A stretch of 64,000 bases of DNA from Mangrovibacterium marinum (GCF_003046625.1 NZ_QAAD01000006.1:1-64000), one strand, 5' to 3'; counted from the first letter of the stretch, positions 28,595 through 37,397 are shown. Made by a program: numbers and translations. Notes: generated from the sequence alone by a model not told the origin.

Positions 28595-29362
28595 GTGAAA
28601 CGTATTTTATCCTATAACGTGAATGGCCTGAGAGCGGCATTAAAGAAAGATTTCTTAACATGGCTGACAGAAGCCGATCCGGATATTTTATGCCTGCAAG
28701 AGACCAAAGCACAGGCGGGGCAGATGAGTGAAGAGGAGTTTAGAGCTTTGGGATATCATTTTTATAGCTTCTCGGCTCAAAAGCCGGGTTACAGCAGCGT
28801 GGCTATTTTAAGTAAGGAGCCGGCGCTTCAGGTCGTAAACGGAATGGATAACCCCAAGTATGATGTGGAAGGTCGGGTGATTCGTGCCGATTTTAGCGAT
28901 TTTAGCGTTATTAGTGCCTATTTCCCCTCCGGAACTACCGGTGGTCCCAGACAAGAGTATAAAATGGATTTCTTGGCCGATTTTACAGCCTATTTAAATG
29001 AGCTTCGCAAAAGCTTACCGAATTTGGTTATCTCCGGCGATTACAATATCTGTCGGTTGTGGATTGATATCCATAATCCGGAGAAACAGCAGAACACTTC
29101 CGGTTTTTTGCCCGAAGAGAGGGAGTGGTTTCAGCAGTTCGTCGACCTGGGCTATGTGGATAGCTTTCGGGAGGTGATACCAGAGCCCGATCATTATTCG
29201 TGGTGGAGCTATCGGGCCGGATCCAGGGCGAGAAATAAGGGATGGCGTATCGATTATAACATGTTAACCGAGCCGCTTAAAGAGAAGATTGTTGATGCCG
29301 GTATTATGCCCGAAGCGGTGCATTCCGATCACTGTCCGGTGTGGGTAAAGCTCGATATTTAG
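28595..29362 (+). CDS. xth: Exodeoxyribonuclease III
   Basis: A 255-residue Mg-dependent AP endonuclease / 3'-5' exonuclease of base-excision repair. Landmarks are 'SYNVNGLRA', 'LCLQETKA', 'SGDYNI', 'RIDYNMLT' and the C-terminal 'HSDHCPVWV' with the catalytic His. It starts with GTG at 28595, preceded by a 63-bp gap to the divergent rsgA. The DUF4421 gene follows after 7 bp. Confidence 0.95.
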   Translation: MKRILSYNVNGLRAALKKDFLTWLTEADPDILCLQETKAQAGQMSEEEFRALGYHFYSFSAQKPGYSSVAILSKEPALQVVNGMDNPKYDVEGRVIRADFSDFSVISAYFPSGTTGGPRQEYKMDFLADFTAYLNELRKSLPNLVISGDYNICRLWIDIHNPEKQQNTSGFLPEEREWFQQFVDLGYVDSFREVIPEPDHYSWWSYRAGSRARNKGWRIDYNMLTEPLKEKIVDAGIMPEAVHSDHCPVWVKLDI

Positions 29363-29369
29363 GAGGGGA

Positions 29370-30383
29370 ATGAAGAAAGGATGGCTGATTCTTGCACTTT
29401 TGTTTGCAAGTAAACTGCTTAGTGCGCAAAAAACGGAAGGCTTCAGTACGAAACGCTACGATCCCGATTACATTGCTTCATACTACAGCGATTTGATCGT
29501 AAGGGTGTATAATGCCGATAAAGGAAATCACCTGATCCTAAATGACCAGGAGAACTCACTGGGAATAAAATATCGTTCAAACGACAGCTTTAAGCTCGGA
29601 TTGGGGGTAAACTACAAATGGTTCGGCCTTAAGATCGGGACTGACCGTTTTTTTTCCGATAATGATACCCAAAAATACGGGAACACATCCAGCTTTGGGC
29701 TTCAGAGTTATATTATTGCACGCCCTTTTATTTTAGACGTGATGGCCTTGCGTACCAAAGGTTATTATGCGACACTTCACGGCGAGCAGGCCAGGCAGTT
29801 TCAGACGGTGGATGGTGTTTATGACCGGATGGGCAATTTGAAGACTACCAATCTGGGGGTTAATTTCATTTATGTTCTCAATTCGAAACGATTTTCGTAT
29901 AAAGCAGCCTTCAATCAAACCGATTTGCAATTGAAAAGCGCCGGGTCTTTCTTATGGGGAGTCGGGGTATCGTCGCTGAAGATTGAAAATGGAAAAGGCA
30001 TCATTCCAACAGAAATCAGCACTGCTTATTTTGTCGATTGGGCCGAGTTGGTCCTCTTTCATTCTTATTCATCTTACGGAAGTTTTGGCTATGCTTACTC
30101 GTTGGTTCCTTTTCCCAAGGCCATTCTTACTGCTTCAACATCGGTACAAATAGGCGTGCGTTTTAACAAGATGAAGTATGTTGACCAAGGGATTGTACGG
30201 CAACAGAAAGCCGGAATCGGTGGCGAAATTCGGCTTTCCGGAGGCTATCATTTTCCATGGTTTTATGTGGGAGCCTCCTTTGTGCAAACGCAATTTAATT
30301 CCGATGTTCGGTTTAGGGGGATGCAAATTGCCAACGGAACCAGTTTTCTGGAGTTTACCCTAAGTAAAAGGATCAAACTGTAG
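29370..30383 (+). CDS. DUF4421 outer-membrane beta-barrel protein
   Basis: A 337-residue exported protein with a signal peptide of about 19 residues ('MKKGWLILALLFASKLLSAQ'). The mature chain is alternating beta-strands rich in aromatic residues and matches the Bacteroidota family DUF4421. It is predicted to be an outer-membrane barrel of unknown function. The short gap to xth holds GGAGGGG, an unusually good Shine-Dalgarno sequence for this phylum. Confidence 0.8.
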   Translation: MKKGWLILALLFASKLLSAQKTEGFSTKRYDPDYIASYYSDLIVRVYNADKGNHLILNDQENSLGIKYRSNDSFKLGLGVNYKWFGLKIGTDRFFSDNDTQKYGNTSSFGLQSYIIARPFILDVMALRTKGYYATLHGEQARQFQTVDGVYDRMGNLKTTNLGVNFIYVLNSKRFSYKAAFNQTDLQLKSAGSFLWGVGVSSLKIENGKGIIPTEISTAYFVDWAELVLFHSYSSYGSFGYAYSLVPFPKAILTASTSVQIGVRFNKMKYVDQGIVRQQKAGIGGEIRLSGGYHFPWFYVGASFVQTQFNSDVRFRGMQIANGTSFLEFTLSKRIKL

Positions 30384-30398
30384 CAGCCTGATCCTTTT
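30366..30398. terminator. Bidirectional terminator between DUF4421 and tdh
   Basis: A perfect 10-bp stem AAAAGGATCA / TGATCCTTTT with a 13-nt loop overlaps the last codons of the DUF4421 gene. The symmetric A and T flanks let it work for both convergent genes. Confidence 0.7.
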
Positions 30399-30419
30399 GT
30401 TATCGGTATGTGAAGCTCG

Positions 30420-31448
30420 TTATTCCCAGTCCAGAATAATTTTTCCGCAGTTGCCTTCTTCCATGATGTCGAAGGCTTTTTGGAAATCATCAGCTTTCAG
30501 GCGGTGGGTGATCACCGGAGAAATGTCGAGTCCGGAGGTCAGCATCATTTCCATCTGATACCAGGTTTCGTACATTTCGCGGCCATAAATTCCCTTGAGG
30601 GTGAGGCCTTTAAAAATCAATTTGCTCCAGTTAATTTGGGTTGTCTTGGGTAACAGACCCAGTAGCGATATTTTACCGCCGTTGTACATGTTTTCGACCA
30701 TATCGTTGAAAGCAATCGGCGATCCGCTACACTCCAGGCCTATGTCGAAGCCGGCAACCATACCCAGACTGCGCATAGCATCCTGCACGTTCTCTTTCAA
30801 GGGATCAACGACAAGCGTTGCACCCATCTGGCGGGCCAGTTTGCGACGGTAGGGCGATAGGTCGGTACCTACAATATTGCGGGCTCCGGCAAAGCGACAT
30901 ACCGCCGTAGCCATCGCTCCAATGGGGCCGCCAATACCGGTAATAAGTACATCTTCGCCCAGCAGCGGGAAGGAGAGTGCCGTGTGCGTTGCATTTCCCA
31001 GCGGATCCATGATCGAGAGCAACTCATCGGGAATGCGGCTGTCGATTTTCAGAACGTTTTTGGCCGGAACCGAAATATATTCGGCAAAACCACCATCGCG
31101 TTGTACGCCAATGCCGATGGTGTTGTCGCAAATATGCTGACGTCCCCGGCGGCAATTGCGGCAAAAGCCACAGGCAATGTGTCCTTCAACGGTTACCCGT
31201 TCGCCGACATGAACACGGTCCACTTCCGAACCGATTTCAACCACTTCACCCATATACTCGTGGCCAATGGTAACCGGTGTTTTAATGGTATTTTGGGCCC
31301 ATTCATCCCATTTGTAAATGTGCAGGTCGGTGCCGCATACAGCAGCTTTCTTCACTTTTATCAGAACATCGTTGGGGCCAACAGCCGGCATCGGAACATC
31401 TTCTATCCAAAGTCCGCGTTCCGGTTTGCTTTTAACAATTGCTTTCAT
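30420..31448 (-). CDS. tdh: L-threonine 3-dehydrogenase
   Basis: A 342-residue medium-chain zinc dehydrogenase that oxidises L-threonine to 2-amino-3-ketobutyrate with NAD+. Catalytic zinc ligands occur in 'AAVCGTDLHIYKWDEW' and 'GHEYMGE', the structural zinc tetrad in 'CGFCRNCRRGRQHIC', and the NAD site in 'GIGGPIGAMA'. I chose the start at 31448 because it gives the family N-terminus 'MKAIVKS' and the usual length; a frame from 31475 adds nine unlikely residues. The usual partner kbl is not adjacent. Confidence 0.92.
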   Translation of the reverse strand: MKAIVKSKPERGLWIEDVPMPAVGPNDVLIKVKKAAVCGTDLHIYKWDEWAQNTIKTPVTIGHEYMGEVVEIGSEVDRVHVGERVTVEGHIACGFCRNCRRGRQHICDNTIGIGVQRDGGFAEYISVPAKNVLKIDSRIPDELLSIMDPLGNATHTALSFPLLGEDVLITGIGGPIGAMATAVCRFAGARNIVGTDLSPYRRKLARQMGATLVVDPLKENVQDAMRSLGMVAGFDIGLECSGSPIAFNDMVENMYNGGKISLLGLLPKTTQINWSKLIFKGLTLKGIYGREMYETWYQMEMMLTSGLDISPVITHRLKADDFQKAFDIMEEGNCGKIILDWE

Positions 31449-31526
31449 TGAAAAATACTTTTGTTTTAAATGCAAGTTAGGCGAATATAGAAGTTTAAAT
31501 GAAGGACTAAAGTCATGTTTTGAACC

Positions 31527-32009
31527 TTATTTTTGATAGCTTTTGGGGTCGAGCGCTGCCGGCGACCATTGCTTGAAGAAGCCCAACACTTTGTCCTGAT
31601 CATAGCCTCCGTCGGCCTCGAGGTAGGCCGAATTTTGGGTGTGAATGCGATGGCCTTTTGCATCGAGCACAACGAATACCGGAAAGCCAAAACGCTGCGG
31701 GAAGGCCAGTTTTTCCAGTAGTGCTTCATTCTTGTTTTCTTTGCTGTAGTTCACCGCTACCACCACGTAGTTGTCGTTCAGATATTGGTTTAGTGCATCA
31801 TTTTCGTGTACAAACTGGTGAAAGCGGCGGCACCATACGCACCAATTTCCGCCAATTTGCAGGAATACGTGTTTGCCTTCGGCCGAGGCTTGGCTGACGG
31901 CTGCGTCAATTTGTGCCTGAGCATCGGCTTCAGGATTGTAAATGGGCTTTAGCTGAGCCTGGCCTACCAGGGCAAAGGCTACAAAAAGCAGTACAAACAG
32001 TTTTTTCAT
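31527..32009 (-). CDS. Exported thioredoxin-like protein
   Basis: A 160-residue protein with a signal peptide of about 18 residues and a thioredoxin fold. Its active site is 'NWCVWC' (C57, C60), and the cis-proline region is 'FGFPVFVVLD'. The CVWC motif and 'FHQFVHENDALNQYLNDNYV' segment resemble the thioredoxin_7/DUF255-like exported group. It probably acts as a periplasmic thiol reductase or isomerase. It lies 41 bp downstream of the NikR-like gene and may share its transcript. Confidence 0.85.
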   Translation of the reverse strand: MKKLFVLLFVAFALVGQAQLKPIYNPEADAQAQIDAAVSQASAEGKHVFLQIGGNWCVWCRRFHQFVHENDALNQYLNDNYVVVAVNYSKENKNEALLEKLAFPQRFGFPVFVVLDAKGHRIHTQNSAYLEADGGYDQDKVLGFFKQWSPAALDPKSYQK

Positions 32010-32050
32010 GGCTATTTATTGAATTAAAGAATGATCATGTTATTCGATGG

Positions 32051-32452
32051 TTATTCCACTTTACTCATGGTGAGTTTTCCGTGTTGGATGCCTTTAATGC
32101 CAATCAGCTGATCGGCCAGTGCTGTGAGCTGAAACGAAGGGCCTTTCACGGCAACAATCTCGAGGCAGTTTTCGGTACTGATGTGGAAAAGCTGCGAGGA
32201 GAGGATCAGTTCGGTATGCGTTGCCTGGATATCCTGAATGCGGTTACGGATTTCCTTTTTGCTGAGGTTGTAAACCAGGGTGATGGCACCGGCTACGATG
32301 TTGTCGCATTTCCACTTTTTTTCGACCAGGTTTTTTTCCACCAGAAAGCGGATGGCTTGCGAACGGTTGGCAAAGTTGTTTTCCTGCACATACTCGTCCA
32401 ACGCCTTCAGCAGCTCTTCATCGAGCGAAACACCAAAACGGGAAACAGGCAT
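32051..32452 (-). CDS. nikR: NikR-like ribbon-helix-helix regulator with altered metal site
   Basis: A 133-residue NikR-family protein: an N-terminal ribbon-helix-helix ('RFGVSLDEELLKALDEYV') and a C-terminal ACT-type metal domain ('NCLEIVAVKG', 'IGIKGIQHGKL'). Aligned without gaps to E. coli NikR, the four nickel ligands H76, H87, H89 and C95 become A77, L88, H90 and C96. Two ligands are therefore lost, although H79 lies close by. It may sense another metal, or nickel in another way. No nickel transporter is nearby; the adjacent gene is a thioredoxin-like protein. Confidence 0.8.
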   Translation of the reverse strand: MPVSRFGVSLDEELLKALDEYVQENNFANRSQAIRFLVEKNLVEKKWKCDNIVAGAITLVYNLSKKEIRNRIQDIQATHTELILSSQLFHISTENCLEIVAVKGPSFQLTALADQLIGIKGIQHGKLTMSKVE

Positions 32453-32531
32453 AATTGGTTGTTTAAAGCGCTTGTTGGCGCCGGTTAATGCGCAAAAGTA
32501 GCGTTTTGTGAGTCATTGGGCAAGGGGGCAT

Positions 32532-32563
32532 AAAAAACCCCTGCAAAGCTTTTGCAAGGGTTT
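32532..32563 (-). terminator. Rho-independent terminator after cysS
   Basis: The stem AAACCC-c-TGCAAA (32535-32547) pairs with TTTGCA-a-GGGTTT, with one mismatch and a 3-nt loop. Read on the minus strand it ends in six T. It lies just downstream of the cysS stop. Confidence 0.75.
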
Positions 32564-32585
32564 GTATGATCGGGTGGGTGAACGC

Positions 32586-34055
32586 TTATTTTAATTCCCA
32601 GCTGGCGCCGTCTTTGGTGTCTTTAACGACAAATCCCAGGGCGGTGAGCTCGTTGCGTATTTTATCGGCTGTTGCCCAGTCTTTGTTGGCTTTGGCATCC
32701 TGGCGCAGTTGCAGCAGCAGGTCGATGGCTGCGTTGAATGCTTCGTTGCTGCCTTCGGCTTGTTCGGGCTTTTTCAATCCAAATAAGTCGAAAACAAAGG
32801 TGTTGTAGAGGCTTTTCAATGCGTCCAGATCTTCGGCCGAAATGCTTTCCTTGCCATCCGCGATGGAGTTAATAATCTTCACCGCATCAAACAGATGGGC
32901 GATGGCAATGGGGCTGTTCAGGTCGTCGTTCATGGCGGCGTAGCATTTTTCTTTCAGCTCGCCAATGTTGACCGATGACTTGTCGGCGGGACTTAGTCCG
33001 TTCATGGTTTCGCTGGCTTTAAGCAGGCGTTCCATACCTTTTTCGGCAGCTTGCAGGGCTTCGTTCGAGAAGTCGAGCGTACTGCGGTAGTGCGCCGTAA
33101 GCATGAAAAAGCGGATGGTCATCGGATCGTAGGCTTTTTCCAGAAGAGCGTGTTCACCGCTGAAAAACTCGTCGAGGGAGATGGCATTCCCGAGCGATTT
33201 GCCCATTTTCTGACCGTTTAGCGTAATCATGTTGTTGTGCATCCAGTAGCGCACGGCATCGTGGCCGTTTGCTGCTTTGGCCTGCGCAATTTCCGCTTCG
33301 TGGTGGGGGAAGCAAAGATCCATGCCGCCGCCGTGAATATCGAAGGTTTCGCCCAGGTATTTGCAGCTCATGGCAGTACACTCGAGGTGCCAGCCCGGGA
33401 AACCGTCGCTCCAGCGCGAAGGCCAGCGCATAATATGTTCGGGGGCTGCTTTCTTCCAGATGGCAAAATCGAGCGGCGAATGTTTTTCATCCTGTCCGTC
33501 CAGTTCGCGGGTGTTGGACTGCATGTCTTCAATTTTACGGCCCGAGAGCTCGCCGTAAGGATAATCTTTGGCGTATTTTTCAACATCGAAATACACCGAG
33601 CCCTGGCTTTCGTAAGCATAACCGGCTGCCAAAATCTTTTCGACCACGGTAATTTGCTCAATGATGTGCCCTGTTGCGCGGGGTTCGATGCTTGGCGAAA
33701 GCACATTCAGCTTCTCCATGTTTTTATGATAATCGTTGGTGTACAGCTGAACAACTTCCATGGGTTCCAGCTCATCCAGACGGGCTTTTTGAGCGATTTT
33801 GTCTTCACCTTCGTCGGCATCGTTGGCCAGGTGCCCCACATCGGTGATGTTGCGGACATAGCGTACCTTATAGCCCAGGTGTTTGAGGTAGCGGAACAGT
33901 AAATCGTAGGTTACCGCAGGGCGGGCATGGCCCAGGTGAGCCTTTCCGTAAACGGTAGGGCCGCACACGTAAAGACCAACTTTGCCCTCGTGCAGAGGAA
34001 CAAAAATTTCTTTCTTGCGGCTTAGCGTATTGTAGATCTGTAGTTGATTATCCAT
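32586..34055 (-). CDS. cysS: Cysteinyl-tRNA synthetase
   Basis: A 489-residue class I aminoacyl-tRNA synthetase. The HIGH motif appears as 'HLGHARPAV' after 'CGPTVYGKA', with the zinc-binding first cysteine in 'LYVCGPTVY'. The KMSKS loop is '[10 protein letters not shown]'. The other zinc ligands lie in 'WHLECTAMS' and 'FPHHEAE'. The length is normal, with the C-terminal anticodon region complete. The 257 bp upstream (34056-34312) holds only the terminator of the next gene. Confidence 0.97.
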   Translation of the reverse strand: MDNQLQIYNTLSRKKEIFVPLHEGKVGLYVCGPTVYGKAHLGHARPAVTYDLLFRYLKHLGYKVRYVRNITDVGHLANDADEGEDKIAQKARLDELEPMEVVQLYTNDYHKNMEKLNVLSPSIEPRATGHIIEQITVVEKILAAGYAYESQGSVYFDVEKYAKDYPYGELSGRKIEDMQSNTRELDGQDEKHSPLDFAIWKKAAPEHIMRWPSRWSDGFPGWHLECTAMSCKYLGETFDIHGGGMDLCFPHHEAEIAQAKAANGHDAVRYWMHNNMITLNGQKMGKSLGNAISLDEFFSGEHALLEKAYDPMTIRFFMLTAHYRSTLDFSNEALQAAEKGMERLLKASETMNGLSPADKSSVNIGELKEKCYAAMNDDLNSPIAIAHLFDAVKIINSIADGKESISAEDLDALKSLYNTFVFDLFGLKKPEQAEGSNEAFNAAIDLLLQLRQDAKANKDWATADKIRNELTALGFVVKDTKDGASWELK

Positions 34056-34264
34056 CGATTGAGAAATTTTTGCAAAGGTAGAAATTTCTCGAAAACTTGC
34101 TGCGGCTCATCCGCGATGCCTTCAATTTGAAGCTCTTTTTCAGCTTGCTGGCTCAGGTGCTTGCCTGAATGCAGCTGGAAGTCGATTATTTTGTTGGAAG
34201 GAACCTTATGTGCATTTGTTTTAAAGTGATGGTTAGGCTCGCTTATTGGACGGGAGCAGCATAC

Positions 34265-34290
34265 AAAAGGCCGGAGAACATCCGGCCTTC
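34265..34290 (-). terminator. Rho-independent terminator
   Basis: The stem AAGGCCGGA / TCCGGCCTT with a 5-nt loop is followed on the minus strand by TTTTG. It ends the transcript of the small barrel protein gene at 34313-34762. Confidence 0.75.
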
Positions 34291-34312
34291 TGACTGATCT
34301 GTATTTTTCAGT

Positions 34313-34762
34313 TTAAAACTTCATACTCAGCCCAACGGCGGTGTCGAAGCCGGTGCCGCCGCCAATTTCGAGGTTTACGCCCCAGCGGTCGCTCCAGTAG
34401 TACCGGCCGCCAATTTGCAATCCCAGGTTCAGGTCGACGCCATCGCCGCTGAGCACACCCAGGTTAGCGCCCAGGTAGAAGTCCCAGTTCGAGGGGATTT
34501 CCATCAGGCGGTTCCAGTGGTAATCCACGCGGCCAATAGCGGCAAATTTGCTGTCGTCGTCGTCCAGGATCAGTTTCAGCACCGGGCCGGCGGTCCAGTC
34601 GTTGTGAAAGGCAAAGTCGGCGCCAATGTAAAGGGGCAGGCCGTGGTTGCTTTCGCCCAGCCCAAAGTTGAGTTGTTTTTCGCCTTGTGCGAGGGGTGCC
34701 GATTGTGCAAACACGGCGGCGCTGATCAGCAGCAAGGCCATGGTGAGGAATCTCTTTTTCAT
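34313..34762 (-). CDS. Small exported beta-barrel-like protein, unknown
   Basis: A 149-residue protein with a clear signal peptide ('MKKRFLTMALLLISAAVFAQ'). The mature 129 residues alternate polar and hydrophobic and are rich in Gly, Trp and Tyr. The chain ends 'GLSMKF', with the terminal Phe common in outer-membrane barrels. It is probably a small (about 8-strand) outer-membrane barrel. It has its own terminator, so it is likely a single-gene unit. No family was recognised. The 238 bp upstream (34763-35000) is GC-rich with no gene that I can support. Confidence 0.6.
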   Translation of the reverse strand: MKKRFLTMALLLISAAVFAQSAPLAQGEKQLNFGLGESNHGLPLYIGADFAFHNDWTAGPVLKLILDDDDSKFAAIGRVDYHWNRLMEIPSNWDFYLGANLGVLSGDGVDLNLGLQIGGRYYWSDRWGVNLEIGGGTGFDTAVGLSMKF

Positions 34763-35000
34763 GTTTTTCTGTTTTTGTATTTGTTTCTAAAAGGCTCAAC
34801 AAATAAATGCTGTGTTTGATCGTACAGTGGAGCAGGTTTGAATGGTTACAAAAGTAAAAATTTAAACTTTTCGGCGGCATCACGCTTTGCGATTGATGCG
34901 GGTTTCGATTAAAACGGGCCGGTCGCCCCGCGGTTTTCGCGGCCGATGGAGGGCGCCACAGCTATGTTGCCCGGGCCCCCCGGATCGGTTTGTTGGGCTG

Positions 35001-36248
35001 CTATCCGGCAATGGCGGGCTGTTCTTCTTCCTGATCGAGCTGGATGTATTGGATGATATAGCTCGACAGCTGGTCGTGGCGGCAGTTTTTGTTTCGTTGT
35101 CGTTCGCAGAAGTCGAACAGGCTTTCGCAGCCGGCATCGCAAAACAGCTTTTTCAGGCGCGCATCCTCTTTAATATCGGTGTGGTGGAAAGCACTCAGAT
35201 GATCAATCTTCAGGTATTGCATATCCACCTTGGTGAGGCCGCACAGTTGTTCCAGTTTTTCGCCCTCGGGGGTGCCGTCGCTGGGCAGAAACAGGAAGGT
35301 TTTAACCAGTAGTTTCCCGTCAATCAGATCGGCAACCAGGTAGCCCAGTTTACAGTCGAGTGCCCGATATTCGATGAGGTGATAGCGTTTATAACGGATG
35401 ACCGTTGCGCGCAGAATGGAGTTCCGCAGGTCGAAGTACAGCTCTTTGATGGTCATCAGATCGAGCCGCTCGGCCAGCCGCTGAAAGGTGTGCGACTGCA
35501 CATAAACCGGTGTTTGCAGCTGATCGTGAAAGGGGGTGTGGTCGAACAAGGCGCGGTTCATGCTTAACCATTTCAGTTGACGTTCGGGCGCGGTTAGTCC
35601 GATTGCGAAGGCCGGCCGAATATGCCCGTTGACCTTGAAATAGTGAACCGGTACTTTGTGGGTGGACACGATGAGCTGAAGTCCCTGCATGCCTTTTTTG
35701 GAGCTCTCGCTTGGAAATTCGGGGTGCACGGTAACCACGTAATTGGTGTAAGAGCTGAAGTAGGCCGAGGCATAGTGGCATATATTGGCCAACATTAACA
35801 TGGCCTTTTCGTCCGCTGCGAGCAGGTTTAAACGGGTTGTGAGCAGCTCGTGCATTCGTTCGCCGTTTTCGTAGGGGTGTGTTTGGGTGGCTTCTTGCAG
35901 GATGCGCAGGTTGTAGCCCATGGTGTAAAAATCGCTCAGCGTTGTTTTCCCGTCGCTATCGTTCAGCGAAATGGTCATCTTTTTAAGGGTGTAGCTCACC
36001 ATCTGGATGATTTCGTTGTATTGTTCGCGGTTGATATCGGGGCAGTTGGCCTCGGTAAACCGGAACGATGGCGTGCGCATGTTATAAAGTGCACGTTTGA
36101 GCGATTGGGGCATCAGGCCCACGAACTCTTCGCACTGGTAGGCCGCCAGAATGTTGTACATATTGCGGTAAAATACATTCATCCGGGTGCGCTGTTCTTG
36201 TTGCGAGCTGCAGTAGGCTTGTTTCTTTTTCTTTTTATTGCGGGCCAT
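35001..36248 (-). CDS. Unknown protein, 415 residues
   Basis: I do not recognise this gene. I chose the start at 36248 (M-A-R-N-K5-Q); an open frame from 36368 adds 40 residues that look like out-of-frame sequence. The product is soluble and begins with a strongly basic lysine run. It has no signal or membrane segment, and carries scattered cysteines near the C-terminus ('LFCDAGCESLFDFCERQRNKNC'). It ends in an acidic tail ('QLDQEEEQPAIAG'). The ATG overlaps by 14 bases the end of the repeat-containing open frame upstream. The lysine-rich start could mean nucleic-acid or membrane-surface contact, but no function can be assigned. Confidence 0.6.
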   Translation of the reverse strand: MARNKKKKKQAYCSSQQEQRTRMNVFYRNMYNILAAYQCEEFVGLMPQSLKRALYNMRTPSFRFTEANCPDINREQYNEIIQMVSYTLKKMTISLNDSDGKTTLSDFYTMGYNLRILQEATQTHPYENGERMHELLTTRLNLLAADEKAMLMLANICHYASAYFSSYTNYVVTVHPEFPSESSKKGMQGLQLIVSTHKVPVHYFKVNGHIRPAFAIGLTAPERQLKWLSMNRALFDHTPFHDQLQTPVYVQSHTFQRLAERLDLMTIKELYFDLRNSILRATVIRYKRYHLIEYRALDCKLGYLVADLIDGKLLVKTFLFLPSDGTPEGEKLEQLCGLTKVDMQYLKIDHLSAFHHTDIKEDARLKKLFCDAGCESLFDFCERQRNKNCRHDQLSSYIIQYIQLDQEEEQPAIAG

Positions 36249-36762
36249 GGTTGTTTTTTTTAGGTTCAACTTCATCGGGGGCTTCAGCAGCTTCCCCCGG
36301 GCGGATGTACAGGGTGAAAACCGCCGCCAAAGCAGCGGTATAGACCGTTTGAACAACAGAATAGGCAATGTTGAAGGCCGAACAAGCTTCCGTGAGCTCT
36401 GGTGGAACCCCCGTAAGTTCTGGTGGAGCTTCCGTAAGCTCTGATGGAACCTCCGTGAAGTCTGGTGGAAGCCCCGTGAACTCTGGTCGAGCCTCCGTAA
36501 GTTCTGGTGGAGCTTCCGTGAACTCTGATGGAACCCCCGTGAATTCTGGTGGAGCTTCCGTAAGTTCCGGTGGAGCTTCCGTGAGCTCTGGTGGAGCCTC
36601 CGTAAGTTCTGGTGGAGCTTCCGTGAACTCTGATGGAACCCCCGTGAGTTCTGGTGGAGCTTCCGTAAGTTCCGGTGGAGCTTCCGTGAGCTCTGGTGGA
36701 GCTTCCGTAACTTGTTCGGATCCGTTTTTTAGCGCAGGGGTTTCATCAGCGACACCAGGCGT
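36235..36762 (-). other. Open frame of PPELTEA heptapeptide repeats plus hydrophobic tail, no start codon
   Basis: On the minus strand one frame is open for 175 codons across the whole 21-bp repeat array. It reads PPELTEA-type heptapeptides (variants PPEFTGV, PSEFTEA). It then continues as a credible hydrophobic helix ('AYSVVQTVYTAALAAVFTLYI') and an acidic tail, and stops 14 bases inside the next gene. It has no ATG, GTG or TTG ahead of the repeats. A -1 frameshift inside the last 11 codons of the 222-residue gene upstream would read into it. It could be a frameshifted C-terminal extension, a broken gene, or chance. Confidence 0.35.
36385..36720. repeat. 21-bp tandem repeat array, 15 full units plus one partial
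   Basis: Contiguous 21-bp units begin AGCTTCCGT and end TCTGGTGG, with 15 full copies (36385-36699) and a diverged sixteenth. Two consecutive five-unit blocks (36490-36594 and 36595-36699, 105 bp each) differ at a single base, so the array grew recently by block duplication. The first five units are more diverged. Because 21 is a multiple of three, several frames stay open on both strands. Confidence 0.95.
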
Positions 36763-37397
36763 TTATACATCACGCCGTTTACGCCTTCCACCGACCTATA
36801 GTATTGCTTCACGTCTTTACAGAGGGGCACCAGGCCGGTCTGTTCGTCGTACATCAGCTGGTTGCGGGTGTCGCGTGCCGACGAAAGGGCGGCATCGCTC
36901 TGGCTGACGGCCTGGTTTTGGTCGTCGAGCTGCGACTCGAGGCTTTCGAGTGCTTCAACCGTTAAATCGGGATCGGTGGGGGCGTAGTTGGTTACTTTTT
37001 TCAGCAGCATCAGGTACTCGCCAAAGTTTTCTTTTAGGTGTTCGAAGCCCATTTCCGAGACAGTTGAGTAGCCCTTCAGCTTGTCGTAAACCGATTTAAA
37101 ATCGGCCAGGGTGCGGGCGCTTACGCCAAACAGCGGCAGGGCCGTATTAACTTGGGTGATGCGTTTGTTCATGTCGTCGTAGGCTGCCTGGCGGTCGTTC
37201 ACGGCAAAGGTGTAGTCGGCCTGGGTTTGGGTTACCGTGCGCAGGGCTGCCCGGGCCGGATCGACATGGGCTTGCAGGGTTTCAACACTCATTTGGGCTA
37301 CAGGCGGGTTGTAGTTGGCGGTGGGCGATTGGATTTCGTCTAACATTTGTTCGTAAATCGATAGGTTTTTTTCGAAGCCTGTTTCAGAAGTATTCAT
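36729..37397 (-). CDS. Unknown helical protein, 222 residues
   Basis: I do not recognise this gene. The product is soluble, without signal or membrane segment, and is mostly predicted helix. Coiled-coil-like stretches occur near residues 55-85 and 155-185 ('ALESLESQLDDQNQAVSQSDAALSSARDTR'). It ends 'MYKRLVSLMKPLR'. Nine bases after its stop the 21-bp repeat array begins. It reads in the same direction as the 415-residue unknown gene, so the two may form one transcript with the array between them. It could be a cytoskeletal or phage-tail-like helical protein, but that is only a guess from composition. Confidence 0.6.
   Translation of the reverse strand: MNTSETGFEKNLSIYEQMLDEIQSPTANYNPPVAQMSVETLQAHVDPARAALRTVTQTQADYTFAVNDRQAAYDDMNKRITQVNTALPLFGVSARTLADFKSVYDKLKGYSTVSEMGFEHLKENFGEYLMLLKKVTNYAPTDPDLTVEALESLESQLDDQNQAVSQSDAALSSARDTRNQLMYDEQTGLVPLCKDVKQYYRSVEGVNGVMYKRLVSLMKPLR

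Noticed and set aside
36385-36720. CRISPR array
   Set aside because: The units are contiguous with no spacers and there are no cas genes nearby.
36368-36907. Plus-strand open frame of 179 codons made of Ser/Gly/Val repeats
   Set aside because: It is a by-product of the 21-bp repeat, which keeps several frames open, and its last third is antisense to the 222-residue gene with poor composition. Flanking genes are on the minus strand.
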